From: Actinomycetes bacterium
GTDB lineage: Bacteria; Actinomycetota; Actinomycetes; Mycobacteriales; Mycobacteriaceae
Direction: 5' to 3'
NCBI GenBank assembly: GCA_023404955.1
Contig: JAEXZY010000093.1
Coordinates: 62,001 to 126,000, forward strand
Length of the DNA stretch: 64,000 bases
Shown: piece by piece, positions 50,180-57,867 of the stretch
Numbering within the stretch: position 1 is the stretch's first letter
Layout of the letters: each line of letters opens with the position of its first letter
Notes under the pieces: model-generated
What the model was told of the DNA's origin: nothing
Seen by the model: only the letters and a program-made list of their open reading frames with translations
The model's database searches: none
Translations under genes and position numbers: made by a program

Positions 50180-50401
50180 CGAACCCTCCTTGGATCAGCG
50201 CTGAGTCAGCGGATACCGGCGATGTTACTGGACGGTAGCTAGGACGTGAAATCTGACGCGCCCGCCCGAGGGTGCTGCGGTAACGCCGGCGCATGCGCGC
50301 GCGAAACATCGATGAGACCCGCCGAACGTGCGTTGAGCACGGTTGGTGTGCCCCGCGCTGACCGGCCGTTGCCGGCAACCTGGGTAGGGTCTATCTGCGT
50401 C

Positions 50402-50438
50402 GTGTTTTGGCAACGCCAGCTATCTTTCGGCAAAACAC
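50402..50438. promoter_or_regulatory. inverted repeat upstream of apa
   Basis: GTGTTTTG (50402-50409) and CAAAACAC (50431-50438) are perfectly inverted across 21 bases in an A/T-richer stretch 54-90 bases before the apa start. It could be a regulator site or an RNA hairpin in the apa leader. No regulator was identified. Confidence 0.4.
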
Positions 50439-50491
50439 TATTAGAGCAACTCACACTTGCGTCACGGCTGTAACACGGTATTTTCTTCTCC

Positions 50492-51487
50492 ATGGATCAG
50501 TCGGACGTGAATTCCTCACACCGCAGGCGCCGCGCCGCATTGTTGGCGGCTGCCGCCGCCGGTGCGACAGCGGCTGCGCTGACGCTGCCGGTGGCGGTGT
50601 CGCATGCCGAGCCCGTTCCGGCTCCGCCTCCTCCTGTTCCTGCTGACCCGGCACCGGCACCGGCACCGGCACCGGGTGCTCCGGTGCCCGCCCCGGCCCC
50701 GGCTTCGCCTGCCCCCCTTCCTCCCGGCGTGCCGCCACCACCGGCCGATCCGAACGCGCCGCCGGTGGATCCGAACGCCCCGCCGCCACCCCCCGCGCCC
50801 GAGCCGGGCCGCGTCGACAATGCGGCGGGCGGTTTCAGCTATGTCGTGCCCGAGGGCTGGAAGGTCGCCGACGCCACACAGCTGTCCTACGGCCAGGCGC
50901 TGTTGACCAAGATTCCGCCGGCAGGCACGGAACAGCCGGCCAACGACACCAGCGTGCTGCTCGGCAGGCTCGACCTGAAGCTCTTCGCCGGTTCGGAGGC
51001 CGACAACGCCAAGGCCGCAACCCGGTTGGCCTCGGATATGGGCGAGTTCTTCATGCCGTTCCCCGGGACCCGACTCGGCCAGGAAAGTACCCCGCTGACC
51101 GCAGGCGATCTCGCCGGGTCCGCGTCCTACTACGAGGTCAAGTTCACCGATACCAACAAGCCCAACGGCCAGATCTGGTCCGGAGTGGTCGGTGCGCCGG
51201 TGGCTGCGGGCACCCGTGGGCAGCGTGCTCCCGAGCGTTGGTTCGTCGTGTGGCTGGGCACGGCCAACAACCCGGTCGACAAGGCCGCTGCCGTGAATCT
51301 CGCGCAGTCGATCCGGCCATGGTCGCCGCCCCCGCCTCCGCCGCCGCCGGACCCCAACGCGCCTCCGCCACCGCCGGATCCGAACGCCCCTCCGCCGGAC
51401 CCGAATGCACCGCCGCCGCGCCCCGCGGTGGGTGTCCCGGTCCCGGTGGACCCGAACTCCGCGCCCGGGATGCTGCCGCCCGCCTGA
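50492..51487 (+). CDS. apa: alanine-proline-rich secreted antigen Apa (fibronectin attachment protein)
   Basis: This 331-residue secreted glycoprotein-type adhesin is homologous to M. tuberculosis Rv1860 (45/47-kDa antigen). The signal peptide (to about residue 39) ends in AVSHA. Then comes an Ala/Pro-rich region with DPNAPP repeats, a central globular domain (GGFSYVVPEGWKVAD to RSIRPWSPP) and a second Pro-rich tail with three further DPNAPP units. The repeats are likely O-mannosylated in mycobacteria. The central RWFVVWLGT region is the conserved fibronectin-binding part. The start ATG is at 50492. A hairpin (51502-51515) follows the stop. Confidence 0.92.
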   Translation: MDQSDVNSSHRRRRAALLAAAAAGATAAALTLPVAVSHAEPVPAPPPPVPADPAPAPAPAPGAPVPAPAPASPAPLPPGVPPPPADPNAPPVDPNAPPPPPAPEPGRVDNAAGGFSYVVPEGWKVADATQLSYGQALLTKIPPAGTEQPANDTSVLLGRLDLKLFAGSEADNAKAATRLASDMGEFFMPFPGTRLGQESTPLTAGDLAGSASYYEVKFTDTNKPNGQIWSGVVGAPVAAGTRGQRAPERWFVVWLGTANNPVDKAAAVNLAQSIRPWSPPPPPPPPDPNAPPPPPDPNAPPPDPNAPPPRPAVGVPVPVDPNSAPGMLPPA

Positions 51488-51501
51488 TCCCGACGGACTC
51501 T

Positions 51502-51515
51502 GGCACGATCGTGCC
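51502..51515 (+). terminator. apa terminator
   Basis: The perfect palindrome GGCACGATCGTGCC lies 15 bases after the apa stop and is followed by CATTTT, fitting a rho-independent terminator. Confidence 0.6.
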
Positions 51516-51562
51516 CATTTTGGGGGCGTGATCGTCACCTGACGGGGGTACACCGGAGGACA

Positions 51563-51584
51563 GCCCGGCCGGAAGCGGCCGGGC
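51563..51584 (+). terminator. second hairpin between apa and the GlsB-like gene
   Basis: GCCCGGCC (51563-51570) pairs with GGCCGGGC (51577-51584) around a 6-base loop; with one bulge the stem extends to GGAC/GTCC. It could be a back-up terminator or a 5' leader structure of the next gene. Confidence 0.45.
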
Positions 51585-51645
51585 GTCCCATCCAAGGGAG
51601 CCCATCCGGGCTGCCCGATCCGGGTATCTAGGCAGGAGTGTGGAT

Positions 51646-51948
51646 ATGGACATGCTGGCGGCAACGGAAGTTCTGGCCCGCTCGACCACCCAGACGAGCG
51701 TGGGGTGGATCGGCTACATCATCATCGGCGCGATTGCAGGCTGGATCGCCGGAAAGATCGTCAAGGGCACCGGATCCGGGATCCTGATGAACATCGTCAT
51801 CGGCATCGTCGGCGCCCTCATCGGTGGCTTCCTGCTCAGCTTCTTCCTCGACACCGCCGGAGGCGGATGGTGGTTCACACTGTTCACCGCGGTGCTGGGC
51901 TCGGTGATCCTGCTGTGGATCGTCGGACTCGTCACCAGGAAGTCGTAA
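51646..51948 (+). CDS. GlsB/YeaQ/YmgE-family membrane protein (Rv1861 homologue)
   Basis: This 100-residue small integral-membrane protein of the transglycosylase-associated (GlsB/YeaQ/YmgE) family has three hydrophobic segments (YIIIGAIAGWIAGKIV, IVIGIVGALIGGFLLSFFL, LFTAVLGSVILLWIVGLV) and ends in Arg-Lys-Ser. Gly-rich GAIAGWIAGK and GIVGALIGG motifs are typical of the family. The role is unknown; related proteins are stress-inducible. The ATG at 51646 is 7 bases after AGGAG, so it is preferred to the GTG at 51640 adjoining that site. Confidence 0.82.
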   Translation: MDMLAATEVLARSTTQTSVGWIGYIIIGAIAGWIAGKIVKGTGSGILMNIVIGIVGALIGGFLLSFFLDTAGGGWWFTLFTAVLGSVILLWIVGLVTRKS

Positions 51949-51952
51949 CCGT

Positions 51953-52720
51953 TCAGGCGCGCGCTGTGAGCACCCGAGGTGCGCCATCGGTGACGGCGAT
52001 GGTGTGTTCGCTGTGTGCGGTACGGGAACCGTCGGCGGACCGAATGGTCCAACCGTCCGGGTCATAGACGATCCGGTCGGTGCCGGCGGCGAGCCACGGT
52101 TCCAGCGCCAGGGTCAGGCCCGGCCGCAGCTTCAGGCCGCGGCCGGCTCGGCCGACGTTGGGCACGTGGGGGTCCTCGTGCATGGTTCGGCCCAACCCGT
52201 GCCCGCCGAAGTCGGTGTTCACCCGGTAGCCGTAGTCGGCTGCGACGTTCCCGATGGCCGCGGAGATGTCGCCGAGTCGGTTCCCCGGTTGCGCCTGGGC
52301 GATACCGGCGGCGAGTGCGCGTTCGGTGGCCTCGATGAGTCTCAGATCCTCGGCCCTCGGGGTGCCGACGATGACGCTGCGGGCCGAGTCGGCCACCCAA
52401 CCGTCGATCGACACGGCAATGTCCATCGTCAGGAGGTCGCCGTCGGCAAGGGTGTAGTCGTGCGGTAGCCCGTGCAGGACCGCGTCGTTGACCGACAGGC
52501 AGATGACATTGCGGAACGGTCCGCGGCCGAACGACGGCGCGTAATCCCAGTAGCAGGATTGCGCGCCGCGTTCGTCGATGAGGTCTCGGGCGCGTTTTTC
52601 GAGGTCGAGGAGATTGGTTCCGGGCCGGGCGCGGTCGGCGAGATCATCGAGAAGGGCGGCGATGAACGCTCCGGTGACTCCCATCGCGTCGACTTCCTGC
52701 GTTGTCTTCAGTTCCACCAT
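51953..52720 (-). CDS. map: methionine aminopeptidase type I
   Basis: This 255-residue metalloaminopeptidase removes the initiator methionine. The pita-bread metal ligands are all seen: two Asp in LTMDIAVSIDGWVADSARS, His in GHGLGR, and Glu in TLALEPWL and AHSEHT. The pattern NVICLSVNDAVLHGLP contains the substrate-binding His. The start ATG is after AGGAACC. It is divergently transcribed from the small XRE regulator, with two operator-like palindromes between them. It is not in the M. tuberculosis Rv1836c-Rv1861 block and is likely an extra copy alongside the housekeeping enzymes. Confidence 0.92.
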   Translation of the reverse strand: MVELKTTQEVDAMGVTGAFIAALLDDLADRARPGTNLLDLEKRARDLIDERGAQSCYWDYAPSFGRGPFRNVICLSVNDAVLHGLPHDYTLADGDLLTMDIAVSIDGWVADSARSVIVGTPRAEDLRLIEATERALAAGIAQAQPGNRLGDISAAIGNVAADYGYRVNTDFGGHGLGRTMHEDPHVPNVGRAGRGLKLRPGLTLALEPWLAAGTDRIVYDPDGWTIRSADGSRTAHSEHTIAVTDGAPRVLTARA

Positions 52721-52750
52721 GTTCTCGGTTCCTCACCGTGATCGTCGAAG

Positions 52751-52768
52751 CCGGTATGAAAATACCGG
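52751..52768. promoter_or_regulatory. operator 1 of the XRE regulator
   Basis: The dyad CCGGTATGAAAATACCGG has 7-base arms around GAAA, 31 bases upstream of the methionine aminopeptidase start. Its reverse complement is nearly the same as operator 2, whose centre is 43 bases away (about four helical turns). Confidence 0.72.
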
Positions 52769-52794
52769 CTCGTGCTCACGGTAGTCGACGCTGT

Positions 52795-52811
52795 CGGTAT
52801 TTTCATACCGG
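52795..52811. promoter_or_regulatory. operator 2 of the XRE regulator
   Basis: CGGTATTTTCATACCGG is a mirror-image copy of operator 1. It lies just upstream of a TAGGCT -10 element (52818-52823) of the XRE gene, so it would cover the -35 region, and suggests autoregulation. Confidence 0.72.
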
Positions 52812-52829
52812 GCGCGTTAGGCTGGCCGC

Positions 52830-53096
52830 ATGGTGCGACTTCCGTTGACCGCCGAACAGCTCGCCGCCGGTAAACGCATCGGCGAGCAACTCCGCCAGGC
52901 CCGCGGTGAACGCACGCTGGCCGAGGTGGCCTCGTCGGCCGGGATCTCACCGGAGACACTGCGCAAGATCGAGACGGGGCGACTGGCGACCCCGGCATTC
53001 ACCACCGTTGCCGCGCTGGCGCGGGTGCTGCCGGTGTCGCTGGACGAGCTGGCCGACAGCTGCCTGTTTCCGGTCGACCTGGAGCACGCGGGCTGA
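52830..53096 (+). CDS. small XRE-family DNA-binding regulator
   Basis: This 88-residue protein is one helix-turn-helix domain of the XRE/Cro-C1 class: helices in AGKRIGEQLRQARG, LAEVASSAGI, SPETLRKIETGR and FTTVAALARVL. There is no ligand-binding domain, so it is probably an autonomous repressor. The ATG at 52830 has no ribosome site but is 6 bases after TAGGCT (52818-52823), giving a leaderless transcript with operator 2 overlapping the promoter. Its likely targets are its own gene and the divergent methionine aminopeptidase. The signal is unknown. Confidence 0.85.
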   Translation: MVRLPLTAEQLAAGKRIGEQLRQARGERTLAEVASSAGISPETLRKIETGRLATPAFTTVAALARVLPVSLDELADSCLFPVDLEHAG

Positions 53097-53102
53097 CCCT
53101 GT

Positions 53103-53879
53103 TCAGGTGGAGGCGTGCCACACCAGCGCCGCCGCCAACGCACCCATGCCGTTGAGTGACCAGTGCAGCGCGATCGGTGCGATGAGGCTGCCGCTGCGGC
53201 GCCGCAACCAGGTGAACACGAAACCCGCGGCGCCGGTGACGATCACGGCGCCGACGATGCCGGCCACCATGCCGAACACCCCGCCGCCGAGAATGCGGCT
53301 GAAGCCGACATTGCCGCTGGTCAACCCGAACGAGCTGGCGATATGCCAGAGGCCGAACAACAGCGATCCGGCCGCGGCGACGCCACGGAAACCCCAGGCG
53401 CGGTCCAACGCCCCGTGTAGGACCCCGCGGAAGGCGAGCTCCTCGGGGATGACGGTCTGCAGCGGGATGATCACCATCGATGCGACGAGAGCGCCGGACA
53501 ATGTGGCGTAGTGGTTGTTCAGGAACATCGGCCGCGTCCACGGCAGTGCGACGCCGATCGCGATGACGGCCAGGACGAGGCCGACGGCGGCCAGTGCGTA
53601 GCCGGCACCCGAGCGCCACTGCTCGCGGCCGAGACCCAATTCAGACCAGCCCAACCCGCGCGAGCGCACCAGGATCACCAGGCCGACGGCGGCGGCGGGG
53701 ACGATCGCAATATTTGCCCATGGGGTGGTGAAATGGGCGATGAGGTTGGTGGCCACCAGTACGGCGACGACGATCCCCACGTCGATGTACACCCGGAAAC
53801 GCTGCAACGGAGAAAGCTGCCCAACCAGCGGGTGGGCAGGCGAATCGATCGGTGAAACCACCGCGTCGGCGTCAGACAT
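53103..53879 (-). CDS. CPBP-family intramembrane metalloprotease
   Basis: This 258-residue membrane protein of the CAAX-prenyl-protease/bacteriocin-processing (CPBP, ABI) family has about eight hydrophobic segments. The family motifs are EELAFRGVL (about 145-153), FGLWHI and ALHWSLN. The Glu and His residues are the putative metal site. Functions in bacteria range from bacteriocin self-immunity to signal-protein processing; nothing here selects one. It is convergent with the XRE gene (6-base gap) and divergent from the CaiB operon. Confidence 0.85.
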   Translation of the reverse strand: MSDADAVVSPIDSPAHPLVGQLSPLQRFRVYIDVGIVVAVLVATNLIAHFTTPWANIAIVPAAAVGLVILVRSRGLGWSELGLGREQWRSGAGYALAAVGLVLAVIAIGVALPWTRPMFLNNHYATLSGALVASMVIIPLQTVIPEELAFRGVLHGALDRAWGFRGVAAAGSLLFGLWHIASSFGLTSGNVGFSRILGGGVFGMVAGIVGAVIVTGAAGFVFTWLRRRSGSLIAPIALHWSLNGMGALAAALVWHAST

Positions 53880-53914
53880 CGCTTGTCAGTGTACGTGCCG
53901 GTGTTGTCTACCTA

Positions 53915-53935
53915 AGTTAGCGAACTGACACGCTA
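53915..53935. promoter_or_regulatory. operator-like dyads before the CaiB/BaiF operon
   Basis: AGTT (53915-53918) and AACT (53923-53926) flank AGCG, and TAGCG (53918-53922) mirrors CGCTA (53931-53935). The site lies in the divergent promoter region of the CPBP and CaiB genes and resembles TetR-type operators. No cognate regulator is present in the window. Confidence 0.35.
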
Positions 53936-53963
53936 TGGTGTCGGTCGTGCGGAAGAAGATCTT

Positions 53964-56351
53964 GTGACGGCGGGGCAGGTGCTGCTCGACGGAGTGCGCG
54001 TTGTCGATGCCGCCGGAGCCGGCGGGTCGGCGGTCACCCGACTGCTCGCCGATCTGGGCGCCGACGTGATCAAGATCGAGGTGCCCGCCGCTCACGGTGG
54101 CAGGGCGGCATCGCCACTGGTGGGATCGCTCAGCATCTCGCACACGCTGGACAATGCCAACAAGCGGTGCCTGGCACTGGATCCCACCGACGACATCGAT
54201 CGAGGCCGGTTCCACGAGCTGGTCGGCGGTGCCGACATCCTGGTGGCCGACGGTGATCTCGCTGCCGCTTTCGGCGCCGGCGCCGCGGAACTCGCCGATC
54301 GCCATCAGGATCTCGTGGCCATGACGATCACCGACTTCGGTGCCGATGGGCCCTACCGGAACTGGCGCGGTACCGACGCGGTCTTCTACGCGATGTCGAC
54401 GGCACTGTCGCGCTCCGGACCCCCCACCGGCACCCCGGTCCTTCCGCCGGTGGGAATCGCCTCGGCGACCGCCGCGGCGCAGGCGGCCTGGGCGGTGCTG
54501 GCCGCCTACTATCACCGCCTGCGGCACGGCGGGGGAGAGCACATCGACTTCTCCCGGTTCGAGGCGGTGGTCCAAGCCCTCGATCCGCCCTTCGGCTCCC
54601 AGGGGCAGGCAGCGGCAGGACTCAAACGTTCCGGCGGATGGCGTGGACGCCCCCGCAACCAGCAGATCTACCCGACGTTCCGGTGCCGTGACGGTTATGT
54701 CCGTATCTGCCTGCTGTCGCCGCGGCAGTGGCGCGGGATGCGGGCCTGGCTCGGTGAGCCCGCAGAGTTCGCCGATCCCAAATTCGACTCGATCGCCGCC
54801 CGGTTCGCTGCCACCGACCAACTCAACGCGCTGATCGGGGCACTGTTCGCCGAGCAGACGATGGCCGAACTGGTGAAGCACGGGCAATCGCGCGGCGTGC
54901 CGATCGCTGCGGTGCAGACGCCGGCCGAGGCGCTGGCCTCCGATCATCTCCGCACCGTCGGAGCCTTGGCATCGCTGCCGGTGGACGCCGAGGCTTCGGT
55001 GACCGTGCCGGTGGGGCCCTTCGTCGTCGACGGGCATCGTCGCGGGCTGAGGCGGCCGGCCGTGCACGACGCCGCGGCGCAGTGGCTGGGTGCGCCCAAC
55101 GCGCTGGGACGCCCGCAGAAGCAGGGTGTGCGACCGTTCGACGGTCTGCGCATCCTGGACCTCGGCGTCATCGTCGCCGGTGGTGAACTGGGGCGGCTGT
55201 TTGCCGATCTCGGTGCGCGCGTGGTGAAGGTGGAGAGCGCCGCCTATCCCGACGGGCTGCGCCAGACCGCCCCGGGGCAGGCCATGAGTGCATCCTGGGC
55301 GCTGACCCACCGCAATGAACTGAGCTTCGGTGTCGATCTGCGCAGTACCGAAGGCGCGGAGATCTTCGCCAAGTTGGTCGGTCGGACCGATCTGGTGTTC
55401 GCCAACTTCAAACCGGGAACCCTTGCCGGGCTCGGCTTCTCCTTCGAGAAGCTCCGGCAGATCAACCCGCGGCTGGTGCTGGCGGAAAGCAGCGCGTTCG
55501 GCGACACGGGACCATGGAGTGCCCAGATGGGCTATGGGCCGCTGGTGCGGGCCACCACCGGCGTCACCCGGCTATGGCGGGCACCCGGGGGGCGCGGGGA
55601 CAGTTCTGCAGAGTTCTCCTCTACACAATTCTTCGATGCGACCACGGTCTTTCCCGATCACGTCGCCGCCAGGATCACCGCGATCGCCACCCTCGCCGCG
55701 CTGATCGGCCGCGAACGCACCGGAACCGGTGCGCATGTGCACATCTCGCAGGCCGAGGTGGCGATCAACCAGCTCGCGGTGGCCTACGTCGCAGAGGCGG
55801 CCGCCCAGTCCGGGCTGGAACTCACCGAGGATCCGGCCGTCCACGCGGTGTGCCCCTGTGCCGGCGACGACGAGTGGTGCGTCATCTCGGTGCGCGATCA
55901 GGCCGATCGCGACACGCTGGCCGCCCTCATCGGCATCGACCTGCCCGTCGGGGTTGCCGCGCTGACGGCCATCCTCGGCGCGTACACCAGTGGGCGTGAC
56001 AAGCACGAGCTCACCGAGCAGCTGCAGCAGGCCGGCATCCCCGCCGGCCCGATGAACCGTCCCGCCGATGTCCTCGACGATGTGCAGCTGCAATTCCGAT
56101 CGCTCTACGCGGATCTGGAACATCCGCTGTTCGACGAACCCATGCCCAGCGAGACCGGGCCCGCCCCGTACCGCCGGATCCCACGGGGTGAACTGCGCCC
56201 GGCACCGACGGCGGGGGAGCACACCCGCGATATCGCGCACCGGGCGTTAGGACTGGACATCTCCGATATCGACCGTTTGATCGCCGAGGGTGTTCTCTTC
56301 GAGACCGCATCATCTACCGCTACCCCCACCGACCAGAGGACCGCGACATGA
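53964..56351 (+). CDS. tandem (fused) CaiB/BaiF class III CoA-transferase
   Basis: This 795-residue protein is made of two head-to-tail CaiB/BaiF domains. Each begins with the family motif: VRVVDAAGAGGSAVTRLLADLGADVIKIE in the first and LRILDLGVIVAGGELGRLFADLGARVVKVE in the second (from about 393), shown here only by the shared LLADLGADVIKIE and LFADLGARVVKVE parts. Such enzymes move CoA between carboxylates. The second domain keeps the HRNELSFGVDLRS region more fully than the first, so one domain may be catalytic and one structural. GTG 53964 begins the protein. It overlaps the aldehyde dehydrogenase start by ATGA. It could activate a steroid or aromatic side-chain acid, but the substrate is unknown. 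Confidence 0.85.
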   Translation: MTAGQVLLDGVRVVDAAGAGGSAVTRLLADLGADVIKIEVPAAHGGRAASPLVGSLSISHTLDNANKRCLALDPTDDIDRGRFHELVGGADILVADGDLAAAFGAGAAELADRHQDLVAMTITDFGADGPYRNWRGTDAVFYAMSTALSRSGPPTGTPVLPPVGIASATAAAQAAWAVLAAYYHRLRHGGGEHIDFSRFEAVVQALDPPFGSQGQAAAGLKRSGGWRGRPRNQQIYPTFRCRDGYVRICLLSPRQWRGMRAWLGEPAEFADPKFDSIAARFAATDQLNALIGALFAEQTMAELVKHGQSRGVPIAAVQTPAEALASDHLRTVGALASLPVDAEASVTVPVGPFVVDGHRRGLRRPAVHDAAAQWLGAPNALGRPQKQGVRPFDGLRILDLGVIVAGGELGRLFADLGARVVKVESAAYPDGLRQTAPGQAMSASWALTHRNELSFGVDLRSTEGAEIFAKLVGRTDLVFANFKPGTLAGLGFSFEKLRQINPRLVLAESSAFGDTGPWSAQMGYGPLVRATTGVTRLWRAPGGRGDSSAEFSSTQFFDATTVFPDHVAARITAIATLAALIGRERTGTGAHVHISQAEVAINQLAVAYVAEAAAQSGLELTEDPAVHAVCPCAGDDEWCVISVRDQADRDTLAALIGIDLPVGVAALTAILGAYTSGRDKHELTEQLQQAGIPAGPMNRPADVLDDVQLQFRSLYADLEHPLFDEPMPSETGPAPYRRIPRGELRPAPTAGEHTRDIAHRALGLDISDIDRLIAEGVLFETASSTATPTDQRTAT

Positions 56352-57772
56352 GCACCGCAACCATCTTCATCGACGGTGAGTTCCGTCCGGCGTCGCAGTC
56401 GACCCCGGTCATCGAGGCTGCCACCGAGCAGCAGCTCGGGTTGGGTTCGGCGGCAACCGAATCCGAGGTCGATGCCGCGGTGACCGCGGCGCGCTCCGCG
56501 CTGACCGGATGGCGGCAGACCCCGGCAGCCGAACGCGCCGCGACCCTACGGCGCTTCGCCGACATCCTGCAGCAGCGCGGCCCCGAAACGCACACGCTGT
56601 GCTCGCGCGAGAACGGGATGCCCACCCGGTTGTCCAAGGGCGCCAACGGCCTGTACCCCGCGCTGCTGTTGCGCTATTACGCCGATCTCGTCGAACACGG
56701 CGCCGACGAGGAGACCCGCACCGCCGCCATCGGACACACCATCGTGCGTCGCGAGCCGGTCGGGGTGGTCGCGGCGATCACACCGTGGAACTATCCGCAG
56801 GCCCTCGCCGCGATGAAGATCGCGCCGGCGCTGGCCGCCGGCTGCACCATGGTGCTCAAGGCCGCACCCGAAACGGCCTTGGACGCATTGGTGTTCGCCG
56901 AGGCGGCACACGAGGCGGGGTTGCCCGCAGGCGTGCTCAACGTGCTGGCCGGTGGGCCGCAGGCCGGAGCGCATCTGGTGTCGCACCCCGGGGTGGACAA
57001 GGTCGCCTTCACCGGTTCGACCGCGGCCGGGCGGACCATCGCCGAGACCTGTGGCCGGCTGCTGCGCCCGGTCACCCTCGAACTGGGCGGCAAGTCGGCG
57101 GCCATCATCCTCGACGACGCCGACCTGGACGCCACCATCAAGGGGCTGCGCTCGGCCTCGTTCGTGAACAATGGTCAGACCTGTCACCTGAGTTCGCGGA
57201 TCCTGGCCCCACGCTCGCGTTACGGCGAGGTGGTCGACGCCGTCGCCGCCCTGGCCGACGGACTGGTGGTCGGTGACCCGCTGCAGAAGTCCACCGATAT
57301 CGGACCGCTGGTCAGCAAGCGCCAGCAGCAGCGCGTGCTGGAGTACATCGAGGTGGGCCGGTCCGAGGCCAAACTGGTTGCCGGCGGCGCGGTTCCGGCC
57401 GACCAACCGCAGGGCTGGTTCGTCGCACCGACGGTGTTCGCCGATGTCGACAACTCGGCGCGCATCGCCCAGGAGGAGATCTTCGGTCCGGTACTCACGG
57501 TGATCCCGTACGGCTCGGACCAGGAGGCGGTCGATATCGCCAACGACAGCGAGTTCGGACTCGGCGGCACGGTGTGGTCCCAGGACGTCGAGCGTGCCAC
57601 CGAGATCGCGCGCGCCGTGCACACCGGCACCATCGGCGTCAACGAGTATCAGCTCGACGTGAACGCACCCTTCGGCGGCGTCAAGGCCAGCGGGCTGGGC
57701 CGCGAGCTCGGACCCGAGGGGCTGGCCGCCTATCAGGTACTCAAGTCGATCTACCGCGTCGGCCCCGCCTGA
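56348..57772 (+). CDS. NAD(P)-dependent aldehyde dehydrogenase
   Basis: This 474-residue aldehyde dehydrogenase oxidises an aldehyde to the acid. The cofactor region TPWNYP, the catalytic Glu in TLELGGKSA and the nucleophile Cys in NNGQTCHL are all present, and the C-terminal FGGVKASGLGRELG region is typical. The start ATG overlaps the CaiB stop as ATGA. It precedes a thiolase-like gene. The product acid could be the substrate of the CoA-transferase next door, which suggests a catabolic pathway (inference). Confidence 0.92.
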   Translation: MSTATIFIDGEFRPASQSTPVIEAATEQQLGLGSAATESEVDAAVTAARSALTGWRQTPAAERAATLRRFADILQQRGPETHTLCSRENGMPTRLSKGANGLYPALLLRYYADLVEHGADEETRTAAIGHTIVRREPVGVVAAITPWNYPQALAAMKIAPALAAGCTMVLKAAPETALDALVFAEAAHEAGLPAGVLNVLAGGPQAGAHLVSHPGVDKVAFTGSTAAGRTIAETCGRLLRPVTLELGGKSAAIILDDADLDATIKGLRSASFVNNGQTCHLSSRILAPRSRYGEVVDAVAALADGLVVGDPLQKSTDIGPLVSKRQQQRVLEYIEVGRSEAKLVAGGAVPADQPQGWFVAPTVFADVDNSARIAQEEIFGPVLTVIPYGSDQEAVDIANDSEFGLGGTVWSQDVERATEIARAVHTGTIGVNEYQLDVNAPFGGVKASGLGRELGPEGLAAYQVLKSIYRVGPA

Positions 57773-57791
57773 TCCCCCAACCCGAACCCGG

Positions 57792-57850
57792 CGAGCGTGC
57801 GTGTCTGCACCCCGACACGCTGCTCCGACACTGAATTTTCCGCACGCTCG
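57792..57850. repeat. inverted repeat between the ALDH and thiolase genes
   Basis: CGAGCGTGCG (57792-57801) is mirrored by CGCACGCTCG (57841-57850), with a nested GCGTGTC/GACACGC stem inside. It resembles the dispersed palindrome at 37504 in design but not in sequence. It may act as a partial terminator or RNA-stability element inside the operon. Confidence 0.5.
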
Positions 57851-57867
57851 TGGAGAGGAATGCACGC

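Noticed and set aside
53911..53935. Possible IdeR box before the CaiB operon
   Set aside because: The CCTAA and TTAG parts are in the wrong order for the IdeR consensus; only operator-like dyads remain.
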